From Acanthosoma haemorrhoidale (lineage: Eukaryota; Arthropoda; Insecta; Hemiptera; Acanthosomatidae): a stretch of DNA of 64,000 nucleotides. A program made the translations under genes and the position numbers. Below are positions 46,578 through 63,370 of this stretch, piece by piece (position 1 is the stretch's first letter; each line of letters opens with the position of its first letter). The notes beneath the pieces are model-generated. The model was not told the origin of the DNA, did no database searches, and saw nothing but the letters and a program-made list of their open reading frames with translations. Location of the stretch: positions 113,039,138-113,103,137 of the forward strand of contig OV884014.1 in assembly GCA_930367205.1 (NCBI GenBank), given 5' to 3'.

Positions 46578-46908
46578 GATAAACAACTTTATTATGATAA
46601 AATTACAATCTGCCTCATTGGGCAGTAAGTAATTGTGACAATTGATCTCGTTCATACCATATTTACAATTTTCATTCACTCGCTCATTCATACAGTATTT
46701 AAACCGCTCAGAGATCTCCCAAGTCCACATGGTTGTCACTCGCGTGCGAAGGAGTCTTGGGAAGTATTACACGCTCCTCCATCAGCCGCGTCACTGGATA
46801 AGAGCCAGCGGAGGCTTACCAAGAGAGCGAGAGCCACAGACGCTCAGAACATGATTGGAGAAACTGACCATTGCCAGGACTCCTACAGTCACGTGTTTAT
46901 AGCAGGTC
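46578..46908 (-). mobile_element. LINE-A copy 14
   Basis: Minus-strand LINE-A 3' UTR plus a few codons, from aacaactttattatgataaa to tttatagcaggtca. Small deletions are seen in the catgcgaaggag part. Confidence 0.9.
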
Positions 46909-49866
<2,958 letters not shown>

Positions 49867-50151
49867 CCCCCTGCCCCTCTCCCTCTCTCCTGTCTGCATT
49901 AAACGAAATATATTATTAAATACATACTATTACATTATATTAATATACAATATATTATCAAGCATTCCTCGCATTAAAATAACATTATCCCCTAGGAAAT
50001 ACATAAATGAACATAATTAAATGAATCGAATCTCAATGAATGATCGGTTAAATGATAAGATAAAATACAAAATAATAAAAGGAGACGGTTTTTAATTGAA
50101 ATAAAGGAATTTATTCGGTTGGAGTAAAAGAAAATGGATAAGTTCAACATA

Positions 50152-51128
50152 ATGTAAATGTGTATCTAAAGATTACGGCGTTCAGGATATACCATTTTGC
50201 ACAACTGGAGTGTCTTGCATGAAATGAAGAGACACCTGTTGTAGAATGCTGTGTGGTGGAGTGATGTTAGTACATTCTTAGTTGTCAGTGTAGATTGTTA
50301 GTGTAGTTTCCTTTACAATAAAGAATGGAAACATGTTTTGAATATTTCCTTAGTGTCTTGAGATGATTCCAACTATAACTCAGGAATCCTTAGTTACCTG
50401 ATTTAATACCTAAGGTCTTGATAATACACATTATAGATTTTCCATCTAACCAGTTATTAATTTTAAACCTCTTCTCGGACACACATACATTAATTCGAGT
50501 ATTGAGTTTGCGTTTCCATTAAACATACTATAGATTATTCCTAAACTACAATTATACAAACAGAATAATATCACATATTTGTGCAACGTGCTGGAATGTT
50601 CATTAGTAAACTTCTCATTCATAATACATCCCTGCTGTGATTGACGCGGATGATTAAGATTTACTTTAGGCCTAATCTGCCCCAGGAACAATTAACCCGC
50701 AGGCATAATAATAACTTGACCTGAGCTGGAAGAAATATTAACATTTTTATAATGCATGGTTTCAATCAGAAGTTACATTTCATAATGTAACATTTAATTT
50801 CATAATAATGGATATCCCTGTTTCCATTTAAATTAAATCACAATTTCCTGCGTAAATATGTTACAGAAATCGCCGAGTAGCTCCATTATCCATTATCCAT
50901 TATCCATATGTTCCATTGGAACTGAGTTATAGCTGGAATCGTCTCAAGCCACTAAGGAAACATTCAAAACATGTTTCCATCCTTTATTGTAAACTACACT
51001 GAGAATGTGCTAACATCACTCCACCACACAGCAGTCAACAACAGGTGTCACTTCATTCCATGCAAGACACTCCAGTTGTGCAAAATGGTATATACTAAAC
51101 GCCGTAATCATTAGATACACATTTACAT
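50152..51128. repeat. Long inverted repeat, ~0.2-kb arms
   Basis: Left arm 50152-50383 and right arm 50922-51128 are imperfect inverted copies: atgtaaatgtgtatct, gattacggcg, ttttgcacaactggagtgtc, tggtggagtgatgtt, ggaaacatgttttgaat and ttgaga(t/c)gattcca appear in both. The left arm has about 25 bp extra in the middle from a small duplication around cagtgtag. The spacer is 538 bp. No TSD is seen. It could be a foldback-type transposon or an inverted duplication. Confidence 0.9.
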
Positions 51129-51174
51129 ATTACATACACACATTAAATGGATTACATAACAGATTTTTTATTTT

Positions 51175-51480
51175 CTTCCATAGCCCCTTTAAATTTACAG
51201 ATGATTATATATAATTATAGATCCTCAGGCGAATCTATTTACAAATTATTTTTGTATTTCCTGTTGCGTCGCTACATTATATACAGGTTTTGTTATACAT
51301 TCATTATATTTTTTTTTTTTTTTTTTTTTTTTCCTTAGCTCTCAAACTTATAAAATAGGATGTGGGAAAAATAAAGGAAAATTTTTGTTATATTTTATGT
51401 TATGTTATATTTGTTATAAAAATGATATAATGAATAAACAAGTAAAATGATATACATTATACGTGACTGGACTAAACTGA
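51175..51480 (-). mobile_element. LINE-B copy 5 (3' UTR only), split
   Basis: LINE-B 3' UTR on the minus strand, split near 51300 by a ~70-bp T-rich segment (see 51301-51372). After actaaactgactaaa it ends in taataaataataac, as LINE-B copy 1 does, so these two share a 5' variant. Confidence 0.88.
51301..51372 (-). repeat. Short retroposon-like tail (repeat E), copy 1
   Basis: A T run followed by ccttagctctcaaacttata and aaataggatgtgggaaaa. The same ~55 bp with its T run recurs at 52192-52246. It looks like the 3' end of another LINE with a poly-A tail on the minus strand. Confidence 0.75.
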
Positions 51481-51535
51481 CTAAAATAATAAATAATAAC
51501 ATAACTGATTTAAATTTTTTTTTTCCCCTTCATAG

Positions 51536-52190
51536 CCCCTTTAAACTTACAGACAATCATATACAATTATAGATCCTCAAGTGAATCCATTCACAAATCA
51601 TTCTGTATTTCCTGTAGCATCACTACATTATATACAGGTTTTGTTATTTTATAGAAATTAGATAATCGAATAAACAAGCATAATAATATACATTAAACGT
51701 GACTTGACTAAACTGACTAATAAGGTGATGGGGCTCACCTTTTTGATCGACCTTAAAACTAACTTACATACTAATTCTTATCCTAATTTTTCCCCGACAG
51801 TCTGTTGCCATCGATGCGGGAGGGGTGGTGGGGTCATAGTGTTAAACACTGGATTTGTCAGGTGCTGCAACGAGTCAAAAAACTTAATGTGTCTCCAGCG
51901 GATGAACTCACTCACCGACGGCAAACTAAGCAACGGGTGCAGGTCAGCGTTCTTCAACCTCTCGAAAGAGGTATGTCGGACCACTTTTCGCATAATTCCA
52001 TTCTGGAAGTGTTGGAGACATTTGGCTGTATTGTCGGTCAAGTGGGTAAATAGCGGGGCACCGTACAGCAGAGCTGGCCGGAGGACACATTTATATATCA
52101 TCAATTTAAGACGAAGCGACAGGTTAGGTGAAGTTAGCAAGTGCGATAGCCGGTAAGACCTTTGCGTACTTTTTCTATGGATACAATTTA
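51536..52190 (-). mobile_element. LINE-B copy 6
   Basis: Minus-strand copy directly following copy 5 in the same orientation: T run, 3' UTR, and the longest readable LINE-B ORF end here (51778-52218). The junction to the repeat E tail is at about 52190. Confidence 0.92.
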
Positions 52191-52218
52191 ATTTTTTTTT
52201 TTTTTTCTTATCTCTCAA
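51778..52218 (-). pseudogene. LINE-B RT C-terminal region, longest copy
   Basis: A 146-codon frame; the family part starts about 12 residues in, after a lysine run caused by the T run. It reads SYRLSHLLTSPNLSLRLKLM, IYKCVLRPALLYGAPLFTHL, HFQNGIMRKVVRHTSFERL and SEFIRWRHIKFFDSLQ, ending PPPLPHRWQQTVGEKLG. The order matches the tail of Jockey-like LINE proteins. No RT catalytic motif lies within it, because the copy is 5'-truncated. Confidence 0.88.
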
Positions 52219-52246
52219 ACTTATAAAATAGGATGTGGGAAAATTA
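52192..52246 (-). repeat. Repeat E, copy 2
   Basis: A T run then cttatctctcaaacttataaa and ataggatgtgggaaaa, matching 51301-51372. Confidence 0.75.
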
Positions 52247-52966
52247 CTTTGGGCTAATGAGTGCCTTTCACTAAGGAGACAAACTAACTAAAACAAAAAT
52301 GATTTAATTATTAAGAATTAATTGCATTGTTAATTAATTGAATTAATTAAGGTCATCAGGAATAAAGGGATGAAATAGTTGTTGATTTGATCCAATAGTG
52401 TATACTTTACAGGGTTAACTCTTGGGAAATGTTTAGTAAAACCGTACTTAATAGAGTTTGATCTTCTAGAAAGTCCAACTCTATTAAAAACTTTAAAAAA
52501 TTATATAAGTTAACATACGAAAAATAACCTACCCTAATTTATAAAAAAGTTGGCCATTAAAAGTAGGAAAAGCTTTAGGGTTTTTAAGAATTTCATAGAG
52601 GTTAGATTATAAATAACAATTTTCATTCCCAGTAGAAAATTATAAAATGAATTAAAGATAAATTTAAATTATGACACGCGCGGTGTTTTCAATCGTCCTC
52701 TATGATCCTTACTTGTGGCTAATAGTCCTTGTGTTTAATTTATTGTAATATTTACAGTTCAAAATTCATTCAATCATTCAAACGAGATATACAAATATCA
52801 ATTTCACCGGACACGGGCCAGCGGCGAAAATCCCAAAGACACTCAGGGCACGAATGAAGAAACTTGCTAGGACCCCCCCCACTGTCTTAAATTTATAGCA
52901 TGTCTCGAGAAAACTGCTGTTCTATCCTCTGAGAACGATTATATGGATGTGAGATGCTGTGAAACG
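52247..52966. other. No recognised gene
   Basis: AT-rich spacer. The last ~180 bp contain faint LINE-A-like words (aaatttatagcatgtc, cctctgag) that may be a very old copy. Confidence 0.4.
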
Positions 52967-52971
52967 ACTGT

Positions 52972-53892
52972 TGTCGGGTCGTCACGAGGGGGATGCCTAG
53001 TTACCCTAGCCCTGGTGACGAAGTGAGGGTTGATTAGGCTATGACCTGGACAATCGTTTCATGACGGTCTTACTACTGTACTATCTGACTCCATATTTGA
53101 TAGGCATGTGCCTTGACCATGCACTATGTTCAGGATAAGAGGTATAGGGGAGGTATTGGGTTTTCATAAATGAGAAGGCCAAGTCTTGAAATGTGTGGTC
53201 TTGGAATGACCACGAATTCATACTCGGTATCTGAGGGTAGGCGAAATCCGTCCGGATCCCAAAGGCGTGTGTGAACCAGAGAGAGACAGACTGGATTGCC
53301 GTGAGAGACGCTACTAGGTAAAGTTTGTAGGGTCACGGCAACCGTTGTTCGCGAGGGAGAGGTCTCTCCCAAGGAGCTGCTAGTTTTAGCGTGGCGAAGG
53401 CAGAGAATCCCACTAGGAGAGTGTGGGGTCTGACAATGCCAGACTAAAACATAGCGAGATTAGGAAGAGAGATGCAGAGGTTTTCATAAATGAGAAGGCC
53501 AAGTCTTGAAACATCAGTACAGCCGCAAGTCATCAGTTAGAGAGTCGTCAGGGGAATGATTTACAGCCCAAACCCTGGGTCTTTATATACCCAGCTGGCT
53601 TCGTTAGTAGCCAACTATATGAGGTTTTATTGCACCCAATGACAGCTCAGTATGCGGTGGCCCTCTGTCCTCGTAGTGACTCAGGCCTGGTTCGGGTCGC
53701 TACTTACTACCTGCTTCTGGACAGAGGCTGAACCCTCCCAGTCCCTAACTAATTAACTTGCAGCTGCGCTTTTTATTGTTTACAACATTTACAATGACTT
53801 ATTTATGTTATTTACATTTGTTTAAATTAATTTACAATATATATGTAATAGAGTATAGGGTGATTTATCTTATGTAGTTAGCGGTCGCAACA
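52972..53892 (-). mobile_element. Solo LTR, family C, 5-bp TSD
   Basis: A 921-bp LTR on the minus strand starting tgttgcgaccgc and ending cgacccgaca, flanked by actgt at 52967-52971 and 53893-53897. Its ends match the LTR at 27855-28537 (aaatcaccctatactct near the 5' end, cttgtcaccagggc-type block near the 3' end), but the middle differs and is longer. A ~31-bp segment (ttttcataaatgagaaggcc...) occurs twice, at about 53161 and 53483. Confidence 0.9.
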
Positions 53893-53897
53893 ACTGT

Positions 53898-54653
53898 GTT
53901 TAGGGAATTCGATTGGGGAAGTTTTGGTATAATTTCGTGAACATAGAATGTGTGATCAAGGTGTAAGGAACATTTTAGCTCCTCATTTCCCTCATGAGGC
54001 CGGATGATCACTAGCTAAATCCATCAACGATGGTAAAAAGGAGACGGGTATCAGGCCCTTTTTGTGGACTAATCAAATATTCAAAAGATAAATCATTAAA
54101 GCCGAAAATACTGCTAATACATCGTGATGCATTATACAGTATCGATGTGAAGTGTATAAAAGAACAAAAGCGAATAGGGTAGGCTTCATCGGGCTCGGGT
54201 ATGGTAAGCGCTCCGGCAATGTATTCCCGGTTTTACGGCCCCTGGGCTTTAGGGCAACGGCCTGGGAATAGCAGGAGCCATAAACGCAGATTCATCATTA
54301 TAAAGACACTTCGTGCCGCCTCCTCCGTTATTCTTCCTCTCTTCAGCCCTGCACTCTTACACGCTGACGACAAACAGCATCGTAACTCCGGAAATAAACA
54401 GATAATGGAATTCACGAATCACAGCCTCTGTGAGCAGCTAGCCTAGACGATTCGGCTGCCAGCTGTACAGGATAAACAAGTTTTGATTTTTTCTGAAGTG
54501 ACCTTTTTTCATTAAAAAATGAGATATTTTATTACATGAATTGGAAATATTGAAACATCCTAGGATCAAGTAACTCGCTTTATTTTCACTATAAGATCTA
54601 AGTTAGTTGAAGCGTAAGTAAGCTGATCAAAAATCAATTACGTTTTCATAAAT
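53898..54653. other. No recognised gene; GC-richer patch
   Basis: 54185-54470 has a balanced composition and an 81-codon frame (54201-54446) that I cannot assign. It might be a host exon or repeat. Confidence 0.35.
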
Positions 54654-54868
54654 CTTATGATTGGAGAAACTAGCCCTTGCCAGGACTCTTACGCGTTTAT
54701 AACAGGTCACGAGGCCACTGCCGTTTTAGTCTCCGTGGAGGATTATAGGGATGATTGGTGCAGTGCAATGACTGTGCTATTTAATTAGGGTGGTTGGATA
54801 GGCTACTATGAAATTTCATGAACTTGGAAGGGATGAGTTCGAGAATGTAAGGTATATTAAGATAGTAA
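54654..54868 (-). mobile_element. LINE-A fragment 15
   Basis: Minus-strand ORF end and first part of the 3' UTR (tgattggagaaact to gaatgtaaggtatattaaga). Both ends are cut. Confidence 0.88.
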
Positions 54869-56435
54869 TAATTAATGACTGAAAATAGTGGGTATAAGTA
54901 CAGCATTAAGTTTTTCTTTTTCATGAAAACTATTACATATTAATATACGTAATAGCAGGAATGAAAATGAAAAAAATAAATAAAAAACAATTGATTCTAA
55001 GAAATATATGAGTAGAGGTCAATGACATTCGTTTGCGATTGTCATTAAGAACTTAAATAAAATGTATAGCAATGACGAATTATTACATTTGAGGGATACA
55101 ATCAACTGATATAATATATATTAAAAGCGTTTGCGAACAACGAATATTAAAGGGGAACAGAGTCGCAAAGTTTTGAGACACGGATAAGAAAGGAACTGCG
55201 CAGGAAGCAGATCCGAGGGAAAGGAAATAGAGGTCGGAAGGGTATTCAGTATTGTAGGGTTCGAATCAGAAGAGGTTGTAAAGGCAAGGAGGCCTGTGAC
55301 GAGTATATTCGAGATACAAGCATTTATAGACAGTAAATACAAACAGGTACCTATGTAAAATACAATTCATCCTATACAGGAAATACAAGACACAGAGTAA
55401 ACAAAATCTGCTAGTTTGTAATTATGTTGTAATATATTTGTATAGAGAAATTATTGATCAAGTGGAGAATTTCCGGTACGTAAGAGGGCGAGGTTGTACA
55501 ATATGGAACCTGTGATCTCTGCTTCTAAGATGAAAAGGAACTAATAGGTTTTTAGCGCACTTGAGTAGAAATATTAATGTGCTCTGTTTGTAATTCTTTT
55601 CAAGACGTTTGTGCAGAACATAGTTTCTGTATCCAGAGTCTTGTAGTTGTAGACAAAGTCACTGAAGCGGTGGTACTTGGTTGAATTATGCACTCTCAGT
55701 TCCTTTTCAGACCTGAGCCCACAAACGATCTCATCAACAAATACTTCAGCACATTTATGTACTGCTGCCAGTGAACTCATCAGGTATTCTATCTAAACAA
55801 TTTTTTAAACAGATCAAAATCTACCAACCATAAATAAAATATAACACAATAAGAAAATTGTTGTTGTACCTACGTCGCAAATTAAATTTGAAACTGTAGT
55901 CTGAAATCCTAGACCACATTCGAAGTCTTATCATTAGGTCACTTTATTGTGTTTATTTAAATATCAAGACTTGGGCGTAACTATATTTAAGATATGAAAA
56001 GACAATGTTTGATCCAACGAAGCCATGTTGACTCTAGCAAAACTGGAGTAGAGATGTGTTCATTACTTTAAATTTTATTTAATTCATCATACAAAAATGA
56101 TTGTGATTTCATGTGTACACCAGGGAATGAGTGAAAAAACTAAGGAAAAAACATGAATTTAGAAAATTAACGTATTTTTGAAATGTAGAAGAGTTTTATA
56201 GACTTAGGTTAATTCAATGCTTTTTTTTTTGTAATGATTTCCAACTCCTGTAGAGACATATCAGCAAAATAAAATAAAAAATAATTTGGAAATTCCTTCC
56301 ACTCTCCAGCCCACTATTCCGTGGTTATAAATTACAATTTAGTTAAATGTCACAGGCTACTTATTTACAATAACATAAAAGTAGCCCGTAGTTAAAACAC
56401 TAAATTCCGCCTCGGCCATGTTTTAATTATTTACC
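54869..56435. other. No recognised gene
   Basis: AT-rich. The 68-codon (55574-55780) and 73-codon (55121-55342) minus-strand frames show no recognised motif. Confidence 0.4.
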
Positions 56436-58770
<2,335 letters not shown>

Positions 58771-59192
58771 TTCTTATTAGGCAATAAGTAATTGAGATAA
58801 ATGTAATCATTCATACCATATTTACGACATCATTCACTCGCTCATTCATACAATATTTACAAACAGCCCAGAGGCACCCCAAGTCCACATGATTGTCACC
58901 TCCCTCGCATGCGAAGGAGGCAGCGAAGGCTGACCAAGAGCTCGAGAGCCACATATGCTCATGACATGATTGGAGAAACTGGCCATTGCCAGGTCTCCCA
59001 CTGCCACGCATTTATAGCAGGTCACAAGGCCACTGCCGTTTCAGTCTCCGAGGAGGATTATAGGGATGAGTGGTGCAGTGCAATCACTGTGCTACAGGAT
59101 TAGGGTGGTTGGATAGGTTACTATGGAATTTCATGAATTTGAAAGGGATTAGTTCAAGAATGTAGGGTATATTAAGATCGTTATGTAGGGTT
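58771..59192 (-). mobile_element. LINE-A copy 16
   Basis: Minus-strand copy from the tail (aggcaataagtaattgagat) through a shortened 3' UTR into the ORF end (gttcaagaatgtagggtata). About 90 bp of the gacttcccaagactcc part is deleted near 58920. Confidence 0.9.
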
Positions 59193-62100
59193 CTGTTTAT
59201 ATTCATTTAAAGATATATTTTTTGCTCAAAATATTGTTTCAAGCTGTACCCGAAAAACAACTTAATTTAACTTCATTAGTTCAAGAAAAAACATTGTAGT
59301 TGCAAAATATTCATGTTTTTGTGAAGCGTTCAACTGCTTCAACATGGATCGCTGATGCCTGAATATCAAAGTTTCATTTGAATCCATCGGTACCGATAAA
59401 TATCAAGACACAATCATATTAAGGGACACTATCTAGATTTGAAAAAAAAAAAAATCAATATTTTCTGATAAAAATATCAATGTTTTTAAATAGGAACATT
59501 ATAGATTATAGATAAATGTCATATTTTAAGAAAATGTCAAACATTTGTAAGACATTACTCTACTTTGGTTTAATACTCTTATAAAGTTATCAGTTGCGAA
59601 AAAAAAATAATAAGAATGTTTATTAGAGGAGATCTACTTCAAATACAAAATATACAAGTTCTCTCTGTCGAATCCGAAATGACTAGGGAGCGATAAGGCA
59701 CGGAGAGCCAATTTTCTAAAAGATTATAAGATTGAACTACTGCCCACACGGAGTAGGTGGAATGGAAAATCTAGATTGAAGTATTCGCCGTGTCTTCAAA
59801 ACTGTCCACTTGGTGTCTGAATTTGGCGATTGGTGTTTGACAGGGTGTCTAGATTACGAATTTAAAGTTAAAAAAAAATATGTGCTTAGTATCCAGATTG
59901 GATTTTATTTAGTATAAACACTATCGGGGTTTTCACTTTTAATTCGTTATCTACGAGTAGCAAAATGTAGGTACTTATCCAGCAAAGAAAATAAACACTA
60001 CCTAGTATTAAAAGCTAAACACTTTTATTTTCTTATGTGACATTACCTATCATTTGCTGTCGTTTGATGAGTGTTAATTAAAAACAATCATCCAATCCTG
60101 AATAATATCCTCTGCGGAATCAGATGTTCAGTCGTTTTCCTGGTCTGCAGTAGACTCACTGAAAAAAGAGCACTTAATTTCTGCGGTACAAGTCGATGAG
60201 CAGTGATGACTAAATCAGAAGATAATAACATGTGGATTAAGTCGATCATTGTTCCTGACATACTATTTTCCATAACCTTCTACAGTCCTAACAATATATT
60301 TCCAATATCCATAAATTATCCAAACGTAAGGGCTCTAGGGCATGATTTGCTGAGAAGAAATTTTTACGAGTGATCATCTATTTGTTTGCTAAATTTAAAT
60401 GTACATTTTCCATCAATAGAAACTTTTTCAAAAAGAGGTCATTCTCTTTTAGATTAGATGCATTGCATATAATAACATAATGGTATTTCTATTATGTAAA
60501 TATTGAAAATAAATTGTTTACATTTGAAGAGTAATAATACCCCTCTCTTAAATATATCGGCTTATATCGACGTGCAAATATCGACGATTTCTGGATGAAA
60601 TATCGATGTATCTATGTTGGTGTAACATTGCCATTTATAGGAACACCCCTAGATTCTAGGCAAGACCCTTATTGACTCCCTCTGGTAGACTGTATCCTAT
60701 ATCTAATATAGTAAGCGATGAAGATTACAGCTATGGGAGATTACAGACAGGGAGACTAAAGGTGTACCTTAGTGAATGACTAACCTTTCCCTTAAGTCTT
60801 ATGGATTGTATATCCTGTTGTCTTGGTTATCTATAAATTATGATACCAAAAAACTCGTGGTTAAAGAATAATATAAAGCTAATAAGATAGCTAATAATAA
60901 ATAAGACAATAAGATAAAGATAAATCATACGGAGTGCAGAGGACATTGGGACTGGCAATCAACAGGCTTCAATCTGGGGCTTGCTGACCCCTCATTGGGT
61001 TGAATTTGGATGGAAGTGAAGAAATCACTTAATCAAGTACAAAGTAATATCATAATTACACTTTTATTGATCAATATTATGATCCAAAGTCTAGTTGGTG
61101 CTCTACCAGTGACGACCTTCCCAATGGGACACTATGTACCGACTAGGTTAATTTTATGTCTAGTTGGCCAATGTTAAGGCAATATACGAAAATACAGTAA
61201 ATCAAACTGTGGTTTATAATTAACAGCGAAAGAACATACTGGAACAATAGTTATTTTTAGGAGCGATACCATAACGCACATTTCTCATATAAAACCTGTA
61301 ACCAACCTCCCGACTCTTCTTTGTCCACGGATGACTTCCATCAGCCATTTCGACTCCACATGAATAGACCAGCTTAATCTGGCTCGCTTAATAATAAATA
61401 CAATGTTTGGCTCAACATAATCCTCTATGTCAAATGTTCCTCGTGGTCTAGTCCTCTCCACCGTACTTGAAGACTGGGCGTATTAAATTTATTGTCCTCC
61501 TTATAATAAACCTACTTGACATGTGGTGCCAAGTAATTTGGTGGTTCACATGTGGTAAGTGAATTAAAATTAAAACATCTTATTTTTTTAATGTACATTT
61601 AATTGTTAGGGCCTTACGGAGTTGTTACAAGACATCTTGTAGAAGTAGGCATTCGGAGGGTTACTGGCTGGAAGGTTCCAAGTTTTCCTGATAACTAATT
61701 CTAACTAACCAACTAAGCGTAGATAAAATTCTTGTTATTAGCAATTAATAAACTAATAACCATATATATGAGCTATAGTTAAACATAAAAAAAACAAAAA
61801 CGGATGCTTCCTGTTCATGTTTCAAAGTAAAGTTTCCATCATTAAAGGCTCGAGTACAAATGACCTGAAGTAATTACAAAGTGTAAGTTAGCAAAAGCCG
61901 AGAGTTTGAAACGTTTACTGTCATTAGGAAGAAGTACTGAAACATAATATGTTTGTAAATAAGTTTCTATGCACGAAAAGAGGGTGGTGGATTGAAAAGC
62001 AGTTTGAGAGACAATTAGCTTAAAGTTCAATAGAGTTCTTTGTCGAGTAGAGAAAACCCACAATCGATAAATACATCTATTAAATGTAGAAAAATACTTT

Positions 62101-62969
62101 AGAAATGTAGTTACAGCGGATAACAACGAAAACCTTACATATTTGGAACCCCTGAAACCGTCCAAGTAGTCCTGGACCATCTGAATAGAACCTTCTAGAA
62201 TAACTCAAGTTCGTCCGATCGCTAAATAACAGCCCCGATAGTAATCCACAAATATTAGTTCCACAATAGCAACAAGGTAAACTAAAACAGCAAAACATAT
62301 TAATTAATAATTACAAGTCAACGCTGCCAGGAGAGTCAACTAATTAACAGGGATGACTGTATCGAAACCTGGTGCTAAATCGCAAAACCTAAGGTGCTCA
62401 TTATAAGCAATAAAACATTCAATATAATTATATTTCAATGCACCAATGACAGAAGAAGGAATAGTAATTGAAATATGTCTCCTGAACAATCTAAAAAAAA
62501 TAAATCTTTAATAAGAAAAAATATAAACAATTAAAATTTAATTTTTTTTTTATAGAATTTAATTAATCACACAAACTGTTTATTAAAAAATTAAATACTA
62601 AATAAGCAACACTTAAGCTATATGTATAAAATGCTTAGTCAATTCTTTTTAGTGGTACGGAACAAATATATACTATATTAAACAAATCACAAGCCCAAAA
62701 GTATATTTTGGTGGATCCACTTTATTTTATAAATAAAGTATAACTATAAACGAAATATACAGTTATCTCATCAAAATATATTATTATATAATAATTTATT
62801 ATAATTATGCTATAATTAATATATATAATCTCATATATATATATATATGTATAATAAATAAAAATTAGCAACACACCCTTTTAATTTCACTCCCAAAATC
62901 TGTCAGCCCTTTGCACTTTCACGACCGTAAGAACTGCCATTTCTTGAGCAGGAGATAGATGGCAATGCT
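59193..62969. other. No recognised gene
   Basis: AT-rich. Several ATCGAT-type words occur between 59380 and 60620. A possible LTR end with a primer-site-like tggtgcc lies at about 61500-61540. A few 60-110 codon minus-strand frames (60088-60273, 61842-62180) are unassigned. Confidence 0.4.
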
Positions 62970-63370
62970 GAATTTCATATTAGAATTAGAGCAATTCAGG
63001 AAAATTTACAGTGAATTTCATATCAGAATTAAAGCAGTTCAGGAAAAGATACAATGAATTTCAGGTGGAATTAGAGCAATTCAGGAAAGTTACAATGCAA
63101 TTCAAATTAGAATTGGAGTAATTCAGGAAGAGTTACAATGGATTTCGGATAAAAGTTAGAGTAATTCAGGAAAAGTTACGATGAATTTCAGATGAGAATT
63201 AGACCAATTCAGGAAAAGTTACGATGAATTTCAGATGGGAATTCGATCAATTCAGGAAAAGGCAGGATGAATTTCGGATGAGAATTAGAGAAATTCAGGA
63301 AAAAGGTTACAATGTATTTCAGATTAAAATTAGAGTAATTCAGAAAAAGTTACAATGAATTTCAGCTTGA
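62970..63370. repeat. 43-bp minisatellite, nine units
   Basis: Units begin gaatttcaga and continue tgagaattagagcaattcag, then gaaaagttacaat. Lengths by eye: 43, 43, 41, 43, 43, 43, 43, 45, 43, then a partial tenth. Units differ by a few substitutions each. Confidence 0.95.

Noticed and set aside
51704..52156. 150-codon plus-strand frame
   Set aside because: Antisense of the LINE-B ORF end at 51778-52218.
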